Shown here: piece after piece, positions 1 through 5,714 of the stretch
How positions within the stretch are numbered: the first letter of the stretch is position 1
How the letters are laid out: every line of letters begins with the position of its first letter
Notes under the pieces: generated by a model
Seen by the model: the letters and a program-made list of their open reading frames with translations, nothing else
What the model was told of the DNA's origin: nothing
The model's database searches: none
DNA from: JBGPYB01 sp041493035
GTDB lineage: Bacteria; Acidobacteriota; Vicinamibacteria; Fen-336
DNA length: 7,305 nucleotides
Assembly: GCA_041493035.1 (NCBI GenBank)
Contig: JBGPYB010000199.1
Location: 1-7,305, forward strand
Reading direction: 5' to 3'
Program-made: the position numbers and the translations under genes

Positions 1-1
1 A

Positions 2-877
2 ATGGATCCCAATCGGCGTTCATCGGGGAGGTATGCCCTGAATTCGTCTTCCGGGAGCGGTCCCTCGGCGGGCCTTCCGCCTGGCGCCGCCGGAGCCACC
101 GGCACGCTGGACAAGAAACGCTGTCAGGTCGGCGGACTCAACCAGAACTACACCTCTTCGGCGGGAACGCTCTACCACATTCAGATTGAGGATCGCGGTC
201 CCGTTCTCGATCGTGTCTCCGAGATCGAGCTACGCCGCGTCAACGTCATCGTCTACGCTAACTACGGCGAGCCCAACGCGCGCATCGTCCACGGTCGCGA
301 CCACGACTTTCCCGACCTGCGCTCTCACGAGCACAACCGGTTCATCTCCCATAAGATTCAAGAGCTGGCGGAAGGGGCCCGACTCATCGTCGAGGAGAAG
401 GAGCAGCGCCAGGTGATGCGGATCAAAGCGGCGATCCGCGAGTACTACCTCACGAAGAACGATCAGGCCAAGAGGGAGTTCGAAGAAACGAACGCCCACT
501 ATCCCTTTCTCTTCTCCCGCGCCTGGAGGGAGCTGAAGCTCGAACGAGAGCGGAGTGTGGCGACGGCCGCGGCCCCGCCCGGCGCCTCCCCCGTCGAAGA
601 GCCGCTGCCCGAGGTCGTCTACCCCTTGGACGCCGAGCTGCGCGAGCGCGTCATCGAGATCGAGCGGATCATCACGGAAATGGGCAAGGACCTGGAGGAG
701 CTGAAGACCCGAGGGATCGCCGACGACATCCTCCTCCAGACCTGCCGGAAGCTCGTCGCCCGCGCGCAGGAGGGGCTCTCCGGAAAGGCGGCGACCGACT
801 TCAACACGAGGCGTCTCGACATGCTCCGGAACAGCCTCGCGACGACCTGGCGGCAGGTGAAGTCGAGGATGAGATAG
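2..877 (+). CDS. Uncharacterised protein, possibly 5'-truncated
   Basis: I do not recognise this 291-residue protein. Residues 1-56 are rich in Gly, Ser, Pro and Ala and look disordered. A compact, probably folded block covers about 57-120, with beta-type stretches (YHIQIED at 58-64, NVIVYANYGEP at 81-91) and several charged or His-containing motifs (GRDHDF 98-103, SHEHNRF 108-114). Residues 120-185 look mostly helical. A Pro/Ala linker follows at about 187-205, then a charged amphipathic helical tail (210-291), possibly a coiled coil. There is no signal peptide or membrane segment, so it is probably cytoplasmic. The ATG is the second base of the window and no other ATG occurs in frame before residue 139, so the true start could be upstream. 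It ends in TAG and converges on the ferredoxin gene. A scaffold or regulatory role is only a guess from the domain architecture. That it is a real gene is likely, given the uninterrupted frame and sensible composition. Confidence 0.75.
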   Translation: MDPNRRSSGRYALNSSSGSGPSAGLPPGAAGATGTLDKKRCQVGGLNQNYTSSAGTLYHIQIEDRGPVLDRVSEIELRRVNVIVYANYGEPNARIVHGRDHDFPDLRSHEHNRFISHKIQELAEGARLIVEEKEQRQVMRIKAAIREYYLTKNDQAKREFEETNAHYPFLFSRAWRELKLERERSVATAAAPPGASPVEEPLPEVVYPLDAELRERVIEIERIITEMGKDLEELKTRGIADDILLQTCRKLVARAQEGLSGKAATDFNTRRLDMLRNSLATTWRQVKSRMR

Positions 878-910
878 GGCGCCTCGACCTCAAGAGCCCC
901 TGACCGCAAA

Positions 911-947
911 CCCCTCACCCCAACCCCTCTCCCCGAGGGGAGAGGGG
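911..947. repeat. C-rich/G-rich hairpin, dispersed-repeat-like or bidirectional terminator
   Basis: The convergent gap between the first gene and the ferredoxin gene carries a perfect inverted repeat. The arm CCCCTCTCCCC (924-934) is complementary to GGGGAGAGGGG (937-947), with only two bases (GA) between them, so the real loop would be about four bases. The stretch before it (CCCCTCACCCCAA, from 911) has the same simple C-rich composition. From general experience, sequences of this 'CCCTCACCCCAACCCCTCTCCC' type are common as dispersed intergenic palindromes in many GC-rich bacterial genomes. There is no T-tract on either strand, so classical intrinsic termination is not clear. Its position between two converging stop codons would suit a bidirectional terminator or mRNA 3'-end stabiliser. 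Confidence 0.7.
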
Positions 948-951
948 GGCG

Positions 952-1263
952 TCATTCGAGGGGGGCGGCGGCGAGAGCCTCGCTCATGTTGTATTTCACT
1001 TCGAATGCCAGCTTGGTGACGCGCATCCCTTCCTGGCCCTTGATACGGCAGGCCAGTGCGGGAAAGTCCGCTGCCGCTCCCGCGGTGCGGCACTGGACCT
1101 CGCAGGCGCGGCACTCGCCGTTCCAGCAGTATCGCCCGTAGCCGACGTCGGGAGCCACGAATTGCATCTGCCGGAGCAGGAGGTTGTTCTCGGGGACATC
1201 GAAGGCTTTGCCCAGGATCACAACGCGTATCAGCCTGCCGAACGGCTCGTAAAGGTCGCTCAT
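952..1263 (-). CDS. [2Fe-2S] ferredoxin-like protein
   Basis: This 103-aa protein is a small electron carrier of the 2Fe-2S beta-grasp type. The N-terminal part (residues 10-40) fits the first beta-hairpin and helix of that fold. The cluster ligands are visible as C46-x4-C51-x2-C54, followed by C72 after 17 residues; an additional Cys lies at 58. The C46-x4-C51-x2-C54 spacing is diagnostic of plant-type ferredoxins and related domains. The 17-residue gap to the last Cys is shorter than in classical plant ferredoxins but within the range of related domains. No signal peptide or membrane helix is seen, so it should be cytosolic. An ATG at 1263 is chosen because it precedes the conserved fold directly; a longer reading frame extends upstream but would run back into the permease gene. 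No obvious Shine-Dalgarno sequence is seen. No reductase or oxygenase partner is encoded in the window, so its redox partner is unknown. Confidence 0.85.
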   Translation of the reverse strand: MSDLYEPFGRLIRVVILGKAFDVPENNLLLRQMQFVAPDVGYGRYCWNGECRACEVQCRTAGAAADFPALACRIKGQEGMRVTKLAFEVKYNMSEALAAAPLE

Positions 1264-1360
1264 CGCCCGCGGCGGGATTAGATCATGGGCCTCGGCGACC
1301 CCGCAATCCATCCCCGGGGCCGTGATAACCTCCGGTCCGACCGAGGAACAGGAGCACCGA
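1264..1360. promoter_or_regulatory. Divergent promoter region between ferredoxin gene and permease operon
   Basis: This 97-bp gap separates two divergent starts, so it should hold promoters for both. On the minus strand, TTGCGG (1306-1301) and TCTAAT (1282-1277) are separated by 18 bp and resemble sigma70 -35 and -10 boxes, with better agreement at the -10. They would start transcription near 1270, just before the ferredoxin ATG. On the plus strand only a weak GATAAC-like element near 1325 is seen. A perfect palindrome CCCCGGGG lies at 1312-1319. It may be a chance result of the base composition. These assignments are by eye. Confidence 0.35.
1350..1354 (+). promoter_or_regulatory. Ribosome binding site deciding the TTG start of the permease
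   Basis: AGGAG lies six bases before an in-frame TTG at 1361. The only upstream alternative, GTG at 1322, has no comparable site (just the GGGG of a palindrome). The TTG also removes 13 polar residues that are not expected in the family's N-terminus. Confidence 0.6.
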
Positions 1361-2782
1361 TTGACGTCTGAGACCCAGGCCGCCGGCCGTTCGCTCCTCA
1401 GGCGAGAGCTGGGTTTCACCGACGTCCTCCTCTTCAACATCGCGACGGTCCTCGGCCCCCGCTGGATCGCCGCTGCGGCCCACAACGGGCCCTCCTCCAT
1501 CAGCCTTTGGGTTCTCGCGGCGGCGTTCTTCTTCGTCCCGACGGCGCTCGTCGTGGTCGAGCTGTCGACTCGCTTCCCGACGGAAGGAGGGCTCTACGTC
1601 TGGACCAAGGAGGCCTTCGGCGACCTCCACGGCTTCATCGCAGGCTGGTGCTACTGGATCTACACTTTCTTCTATTTTCCCGGGCTCTTGCTGGCCAGCG
1701 TCGCCATGTCGACTTTCATCGGAGGACCCGATTTCGAGTGGCTCAACCACGACAAGCGATATCTCGTGGGAGCCTCCCTCGCGCTCCTGACGGTCGCGGT
1801 GGTGCTGAACATCGTAGGTCTCAATATCGGCAAGTGGCTGCAAAATGCCGGTGGCGTGGGGACCTATGTGCCGCTCCTGATTCTCGTCGCCCTGGGCGGG
1901 ATCGCCTGGTGGCACCACGGTTCGCTCACGACCATCACGGCGAGCAGCGCTCTTCCGAAATGGGATTGGGACACCGTCAACTTCTGGTCCCAGATCGCCT
2001 TCGCCTTCACGGGCCTCGAGCTGATCTGTGCCATGAGCGAGGAGGTCAAGGATCCGCGGCGCACCTTCCCACGAGCGATCCTCGTCTCCGGCGGGTTGAT
2101 CGTCGTCATCTACCTTGTGGGGACCCTGGCGGTCCTGGCCATCCTGACGCCGGATCAGGTCGATCCGAGGAGCGGCGTCTTTCAAGCGGTTGGCAAAGGG
2201 GCTGCGGCCATTGGACTGCCCTGGCTCGGGGTCCTTGCCGCCCTGCTCGTGACGGCCGGCAACGCCGGCGGCGTCGGCTCCACGGTGGCCGGCATCTCCC
2301 GCGTGCCGATGGTGGTCGGGATCGACCGCTACCTCCCGGCGGCCTTCGGCGCCATCCACCCTCGGTGGCGCACGCCCTGGATCGCGATGCTGATCCAGGC
2401 GGGGATCTCGGCGGCGATTCTCGTGGCTTCGCAGGTCAACGAGAGCGTTCTGTCGGCCTACCAGATCCTCGTCGATGCCGCGATCATCCTGTACTTCATC
2501 CCCTTCCTCTACATGTACGCCGCGGTCATCAAGCTCGCCTACAGGGCCGATCGCGCGGTGGACGCCCGTGCCGTCCTCGTGCCCGGAGGGCGCTTCGGAG
2601 TATGGGTTGTCGCGGGCCTGGCATTCGCCGTGACGGCGCTGTCCATCGTTCTCTCGGTGGTGCCTCCCGCCGGAACGAACACGTTGCAGTTCGAGCTGAA
2701 GCTCGTCGGCGGAACGGCGGCCGCGGTCGCCGTGGGCCTTGCCCTCTACTGGCGAGGCGCTCGAAGGAAGCGGTGGTCGTGA
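1361..2782 (+). CDS. APC-superfamily amino acid permease
   Basis: This is an inner-membrane amino acid/polyamine transporter of the APC superfamily, probably a secondary transporter coupled to protons or an antiported solute. From the TTG start it is 473 aa, normal for the family. About twelve hydrophobic segments can be read, near residues 21-41, 47-68, 90-118, 134-154, 167-186, 206-225, 236-262, 284-312, 339-358, 366-392, 413-434 and 447-464. Family hallmarks include the broken first helix around VLGPRW (30-35), ELSTRFPTEGGLYVW (67-81) after helix 2, and GLELICAMSEEVKDPRR (218-234) after helix 6, the typical APC 'E-x-x-x-P-x-R' region. Substrate cannot be told from sequence. The stop overlaps the start of the next gene (GTGA), so the two are coupled. 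An alternative GTG start at 1322 would add 13 residues. The fold is certain; substrate and link to cell-wall recycling are unknown. Confidence 0.92.
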   Translation: MTSETQAAGRSLLRRELGFTDVLLFNIATVLGPRWIAAAAHNGPSSISLWVLAAAFFFVPTALVVVELSTRFPTEGGLYVWTKEAFGDLHGFIAGWCYWIYTFFYFPGLLLASVAMSTFIGGPDFEWLNHDKRYLVGASLALLTVAVVLNIVGLNIGKWLQNAGGVGTYVPLLILVALGGIAWWHHGSLTTITASSALPKWDWDTVNFWSQIAFAFTGLELICAMSEEVKDPRRTFPRAILVSGGLIVVIYLVGTLAVLAILTPDQVDPRSGVFQAVGKGAAAIGLPWLGVLAALLVTAGNAGGVGSTVAGISRVPMVVGIDRYLPAAFGAIHPRWRTPWIAMLIQAGISAAILVASQVNESVLSAYQILVDAAIILYFIPFLYMYAAVIKLAYRADRAVDARAVLVPGGRFGVWVVAGLAFAVTALSIVLSVVPPAGTNTLQFELKLVGGTAAAVAVGLALYWRGARRKRWS

Positions 2783-3327
2783 AGGTAGCGTTCATCGGCA
2801 GCCACGGCGTCGGCAAGACGACCCTTTGCTACGACCTCGCTGCGACGTTGAAGCGACGGGGGATGAACGTCGACATCGTCAAGGAAGTGGCGCGGCTCTC
2901 GCCGCTCCCCATCAATCGCAAGACGTCTCTCGACGCCCAGACGTGGATCCTCATGACCCAGGTTGCCGAAGAGATCCGCTCGGCCAGCCAGAACGACGCC
3001 GTCGTTTGCGACCGCAGCGTCCTGGACAACTACGCCTACATGGTGCTGGCGTGCGGCCGCCAGAAGCCCATCGAGCGGTTCGTCGAACACTGGATGAAGA
3101 CCTACGACATCCTATTCAAGGTCCCCGTTTCCGGGGCCGCCTCGGCCGACGGCGTGCGCGACACCGACGAGTTCTTCGTCCGCTCCATCGATCAGCTCGT
3201 CGACGCGCTTCTCGAGGAAAAGAGGATCCCCCACGAGCGGCTCCCGGCCGGCGAGCGGGATGGCTGGATCGAGAGGGTCAAGGAGGTCGTCCTGAAGAGG
3301 GCGGAGGAAGGGAGGAAGCTCTTCTGA
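2779..3327 (+). CDS. P-loop NTPase, NadR/AAA_28-like kinase fold
   Basis: This 182-aa protein has a clear Walker A motif, GSHGVGKTT (residues 7-15), right after the first beta strand. A hydrophobic strand ending in AVVCDRSVLD (74-83) resembles the Asp-Arg-Ser motif of deoxynucleoside and nucleotide kinases. KEVAR (35-39) matches the acidic helix seen in NadR-type ribosylnicotinamide kinase and AAA_28 domains. YDILFKVP (109-116) followed by DGVRDTDEFF (124-133) also fits that group. It is probably a soluble small-molecule kinase or nucleotide-dependent regulator; the substrate cannot be deduced. It lacks the DNA-binding and adenylyltransferase domains of full NadR. The GTG at 2779 overlaps the permease stop by 4 bp, with AAGGAAG upstream at 2764-2770. 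Another GTG at 2773 is possible. The tight coupling suggests it acts with the permease, perhaps on an imported substrate (inference). Confidence 0.85.
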   Translation: MKVAFIGSHGVGKTTLCYDLAATLKRRGMNVDIVKEVARLSPLPINRKTSLDAQTWILMTQVAEEIRSASQNDAVVCDRSVLDNYAYMVLACGRQKPIERFVEHWMKTYDILFKVPVSGAASADGVRDTDEFFVRSIDQLVDALLEEKRIPHERLPAGERDGWIERVKEVVLKRAEEGRKLF

Positions 3328-3334
3328 GGGAAGG

Positions 3335-3340
3335 TAGAAT
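3335..3340 (+). promoter_or_regulatory. Possible -10 box (TAGAAT) directly before the YqeY gene
   Basis: TAGAAT lies six bases before the ATG at 3347, in the 19-bp gap after the NTPase gene. It fits the TANNNT pattern that precedes many leaderless genes in Deinococcus and actinobacteria, where transcription starts at the A of the start codon. No good -35 is visible. The nearest purine-rich sequence (GAGGGAAGG, 3326-3334) is about 12 bases from the ATG, far for a Shine-Dalgarno site. Confidence 0.35.
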
Positions 3341-3346
3341 AGAGCC

Positions 3347-3805
3347 ATGAGCACACTCTCGGAGCGCATCACTCAGGACCTCACGGCATCGATGAAAGCC
3401 CGGGACGCCCCCCGCACAAGCGCCCTGCGCATGGCCAAGGCGGCCCTCAAGAACAAGGAGATCGACAAGAAGTCGGCCCTCGACGACTCCGAGGCCGCGA
3501 AGGTGGTCCAGGGGCTCGTGAAGCAGCGCGAGGACTCGATCGAGCAGTTTCAGAAGGCGAATCGCCCCGAGCTGGCCGCGAAAGAACAAGCCGAGATCGA
3601 GGTGCTCCGCGCCTACTTGCCCCAGGAGGCGTCCGACGCCGAGATCGAGGCGGCCGTCGCGAGCGCCTTCGCCGAGACCGGCGCTTCCTCTCCAAAGGAC
3701 ATCGGTCGAGTGATGAAAGCGGCGCTCGCGGTCCTCCAGGCCTCGGGGAAGCCGGCCGACGGGAAGAAGGTCAACGAGTCCGTGCGGAAGCGTCTGGGGA
3801 GCTGA
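3347..3805 (+). CDS. GatB/YqeY domain-containing protein
   Basis: This 152-aa protein is a stand-alone YqeY, related to the C-terminal tail domain of the GatB subunit of Asp/Glu-tRNA amidotransferase. In GatB this domain contacts tRNA; the function of stand-alone YqeY is not settled, although the family is widespread. Recognisable parts are the N-terminal helix (residues 1-40, with LRMAKAALKNKEI around 27-39), QREDSIEQF (61-69), and the conserved LRAYLPQEAS near 88-97. The C-terminal half has the typical SSPKDIGRVMKAA (113-125) and a KKVNESVRKRL ending. The length is normal for the family. It is a soluble helical protein without signal or membrane parts. The ATG is the first codon of the family alignment. 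It ends 3 bp before nagZ, and nagZ's ribosome-binding site lies inside its last codons, so the two are probably co-translated. Confidence 0.93.
   Translation: MSTLSERITQDLTASMKARDAPRTSALRMAKAALKNKEIDKKSALDDSEAAKVVQGLVKQREDSIEQFQKANRPELAAKEQAEIEVLRAYLPQEASDAEIEAAVASAFAETGASSPKDIGRVMKAALAVLQASGKPADGKKVNESVRKRLGS
3796..3801 (+). promoter_or_regulatory. Ribosome binding site for nagZ GTG start
   Basis: GGGGAG lies seven bases before the GTG at 3809, inside the last codons of the YqeY gene. It favours this GTG over the in-frame ATG at 3845, which would cut into the start of the catalytic domain. Confidence 0.6.
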
Positions 3806-3808
3806 GGC

Positions 3809-4912
3809 GTGCGCGAGTCCCTCCGCCGGGCGGGCCAGCGGGTCATGATCGGCTTCGAGGGGCACGCCGTGAGCCAGGACCTGCGGCGCCTCCTTCGCGA
3901 CTACGGTGCGGGGGGCGTCGTTCTCTTCGCGCGGAACGTCGACGCGCCGGAGCAGGTGGCCGAGCTGGTCCGCGAGATGCAGTCTCTGGCCCGCGATGCC
4001 GGGCACGACCAGCCTCTCTTCGTGGCCGTTGACCAGGAAGGTGGGCGCGTCGCCCGACTCCGGGAGCCGTGGACGCGCTGGCCGCCGCTCCGTGCCGTCG
4101 GTCGATCGGGCTCCGAAGACCTCGCTCGAAGAATGGGGGAGTCGCTCGCGGCTGAACTCGCGCCTTGTGGCATCCGCTGGGACTTTGCTCCGGTCGTGGA
4201 TGTCGACACGAACCCCAGGAACCCGGTGATCGGGGACCGATCGTTCGGCGATGACCCCCATCTCGTGGGGCGCCTGGGCGCGGCGATGGTGCGAGGCCTT
4301 CAGGAGGGCGGCGTGGCCGCCTCGGCGAAGCACTTTCCCGGCCATGGCGACACCGATGTCGACTCCCACCTGGCACTTCCGGCCATCGACCATTCGCTGT
4401 CCCGTCTGGAAGACGTCGAGCTGCGCCCCTTTCGTGCGTGCATCGAGGCCGGAGTGGCGTCGGTCATGACCGCCCACGTCGTCGTGCGGGAGATGGACGA
4501 CGAGAGGCCCGCGACGCTTTCGACCGAAGTGATCGAGCGCCTTCTGCGCGAGAAGCTGAAATACGACGGCGTCGTCGTCAGCGACGATCTGGAGATGAAG
4601 GCGGTGGCCGAGCGATGGCCGGCGCGCGAGGCCGCCGTGCTGGCGGCCCAGGCCGGCTGTGACGTCGTCCTGGTTTGCCAGGACCACGACGCGCAGGTCC
4701 AGGCGATCGAAGGGCTCGTCCGGGCTGTGGAGACCGAGGAGATCGCGTGGAAGGCGATGGACGCGGCCTGCGAGCGGGTCCGGCGCCTCAAGGAGCGATT
4801 CTTGCTCCCCTACATCGACCCTCAGCCGAAGGCGGCGCGTCTCGCCGCCGGAGTGGGAGAGCGCTGGGCGCTCTCTCGGGAGCTGGCTGAGCGCGGCGGC
4901 ATGACGGTCTAG
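3809..4912 (+). CDS. nagZ: Beta-N-acetylhexosaminidase NagZ (GH3)
   Basis: NagZ is a cytoplasmic glycoside hydrolase of family 3. It removes the non-reducing GlcNAc from GlcNAc-1,6-anhydroMurNAc and its peptides during peptidoglycan recycling. The protein is 367 aa, slightly longer than single-domain Gram-negative NagZ (about 340), and has no signal peptide. It shows GAGGVVLFARNV (34-45), VAVDQEGGRVARL (72-84), and DFAPVVDVDTNPRNPVIGDRSF (125-146). The key NagZ signature KHFPGHGDTDVDSH is at 174-187; its Asp185-His187 pair is the acid/base dyad found in NagZ. VVSDDLEMKAV at 256-266 holds the nucleophile, probably Asp259. GTG at 3809 is chosen for its upstream GGGGAG. The last 30 or so residues go beyond the barrel. 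An SDR gene follows after 10 bp, then ldcA and mpl, which supports the recycling role over general chitin degradation. Confidence 0.96.
   Translation: MRESLRRAGQRVMIGFEGHAVSQDLRRLLRDYGAGGVVLFARNVDAPEQVAELVREMQSLARDAGHDQPLFVAVDQEGGRVARLREPWTRWPPLRAVGRSGSEDLARRMGESLAAELAPCGIRWDFAPVVDVDTNPRNPVIGDRSFGDDPHLVGRLGAAMVRGLQEGGVAASAKHFPGHGDTDVDSHLALPAIDHSLSRLEDVELRPFRACIEAGVASVMTAHVVVREMDDERPATLSTEVIERLLREKLKYDGVVVSDDLEMKAVAERWPAREAAVLAAQAGCDVVLVCQDHDAQVQAIEGLVRAVETEEIAWKAMDAACERVRRLKERFLLPYIDPQPKAARLAAGVGERWALSRELAERGGMTV
4857..4875 (+). other. Strong hairpin in the 3' end of nagZ
   Basis: GAGAGCGC (4857-4864) and GCGCTCTC (4868-4875) form a perfect 8-bp stem with a TGG loop, 35 bases before the nagZ stop. 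No T-tract follows, so termination is unlikely. It could stabilise or process the operon mRNA, or be chance in GC-rich coding DNA. Confidence 0.3.
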
Positions 4913-4918
4913 GAAAGG
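4911..4918 (+). promoter_or_regulatory. Ribosome binding site of the SDR gene
   Basis: AGGAAAGG begins within the nagZ stop codon and ends four bases before the ATG at 4923. Its first AGGA lies eight bases from the ATG. It is one of the clearest Shine-Dalgarno sequences in the window and fixes the start. Confidence 0.65.
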
Positions 4919-4922
4919 ACTC

Positions 4923-5714
4923 ATGGACCTCGGACTCACGGGACGCGTGGCGGTCGTGGCGGCGGCATCGCGAGGGCTCGGCCGCGCGACCGCTCGGGCG
5001 CTGGCGGCCGAGGGGGCGTCGGTGGGACTGTGTGGTCGTGACGCGGCCCGCATTCAAGAAGCCGCGGCGACGATCGCGAAGGAGACGGGCTCGCCGACGC
5101 TCCCCGTGATAGCCGATGTCGGCAAGGCCGAGGACTGCGCGCGCTTCGTCGAGGAGACAGCGCGGGCCTTCGGTCGGGTCGACATCCTGGTGACGAACAC
5201 CGGCGGGCCCCGCCCCGGAGGCTTCGAGGGCGTCGGCGCGGGGGATTGGGAGACGGCGTTCCGCGTGACCCTCGCGAACGTGGTTCATCTTGTGGGAGCT
5301 GCCGTTCCGCACATGAAGAAGAACGGCTGGGGCCGGATCGTGAACGTCGCGTCGCTCTCCACGAAGCAGCCGATCGAAGGGCTGGTGCTCTCCAACACCT
5401 TCCGCCCCGCCATCGCCGGACTCGCGAAGACGCTGGCCGGTGAGCTGGGTCCTCACGGCATCCTCGTGAACACCGTTTGCCCGGGGTACACGCGGACCGA
5501 CCGACTGGAAGAGCTGGCTCACGTCCGGGCGAAGGCGGCAGGAACGACCCCGGAGGCCATTCTCTCGAAACTCGTCGAAGCCGTGCCCCTGGGCCGCGTG
5601 GCCGAGCCGGAGGAGTTTGCCGCCGTCGTCGCCTTCCTCTGCTCCGAGCGTGCGTCTTTCGTCACAGGTGCCACGATTCCCGTCGACGGCGGCGCGTGCC
5701 GCGGGCTCCTTTGA
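4923..5714 (+). CDS. Atypical short-chain dehydrogenase (BKR-like SDR) with degenerate active site
   Basis: This 263-aa protein has the SDR Rossmann fold and resembles 3-oxoacyl-ACP reductase (FabG). It begins MDLGLTGRVAVV and ends with TGATIPVDGG (248-257), as FabG-like proteins do. The active site is degraded. The TGxxxGxG motif reads AAASRGLG (13-20), lacking the first Gly. The tetrad Ser is kept (S144 in NVASLS), but 13 residues later, where the catalytic Tyr should be, there is S157. Four residues further the Lys is replaced by R161 (SNTFR instead of YxxxK). The Asn position appears to be T116. I recall an established SDR subgroup with this 'LSNT-R' pattern (BKR_like_SDR_like), so it is a conserved variant, not a fresh mutation. 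Fatty-acid reduction is therefore doubtful. It lies between nagZ and ldcA, and its stop overlaps the ldcA start (TTGA). The substrate is unknown; a role in muropeptide recycling is inferred from context alone. Confidence 0.93.
   Translation: MDLGLTGRVAVVAAASRGLGRATARALAAEGASVGLCGRDAARIQEAAATIAKETGSPTLPVIADVGKAEDCARFVEETARAFGRVDILVTNTGGPRPGGFEGVGAGDWETAFRVTLANVVHLVGAAVPHMKKNGWGRIVNVASLSTKQPIEGLVLSNTFRPAIAGLAKTLAGELGPHGILVNTVCPGYTRTDRLEELAHVRAKAAGTTPEAILSKLVEAVPLGRVAEPEEFAAVVAFLCSERASFVTGATIPVDGGACRGLL

Noticed and set aside
1264..1500. N-terminal extension of the ferredoxin gene to an ATG at 1500
   Set aside because: It would run antisense through the start of the permease, and the added residues have no ferredoxin-like character.
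1283..2359. A 358-codon open frame on the minus strand
   Set aside because: It is antisense to the permease, whose membrane segments and motifs are clear. The translation is rich in Asp, Arg, Gly and Glu with no recognisable domain.
1507..2778. A long open frame in a second forward frame upstream of the NTPase
   Set aside because: It is only an upstream extension of the NTPase frame through the permease gene. The residues before Walker A are Arg/Gly/Pro-rich shadow sequence.
3278..5053. A 591-codon open frame on the minus strand
   Set aside because: It lies antisense to YqeY, nagZ and the start of the SDR gene, all confidently identified. Its translation is low-complexity Arg/His/Leu/Asp-rich, as expected from the antisense of GC-rich coding DNA.
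5477..5710. N-terminal extension of ldcA overlapping the SDR gene
   Set aside because: The extension is Arg-rich shadow translation of SDR coding sequence. The conserved S66 sequence begins only after the TTG at 5711.
4923..5714. Ordinary FabG (3-oxoacyl-ACP reductase) call for the SDR
   Set aside because: The catalytic Tyr and Lys are absent at their exact expected positions, and no fatty acid synthesis gene is nearby.
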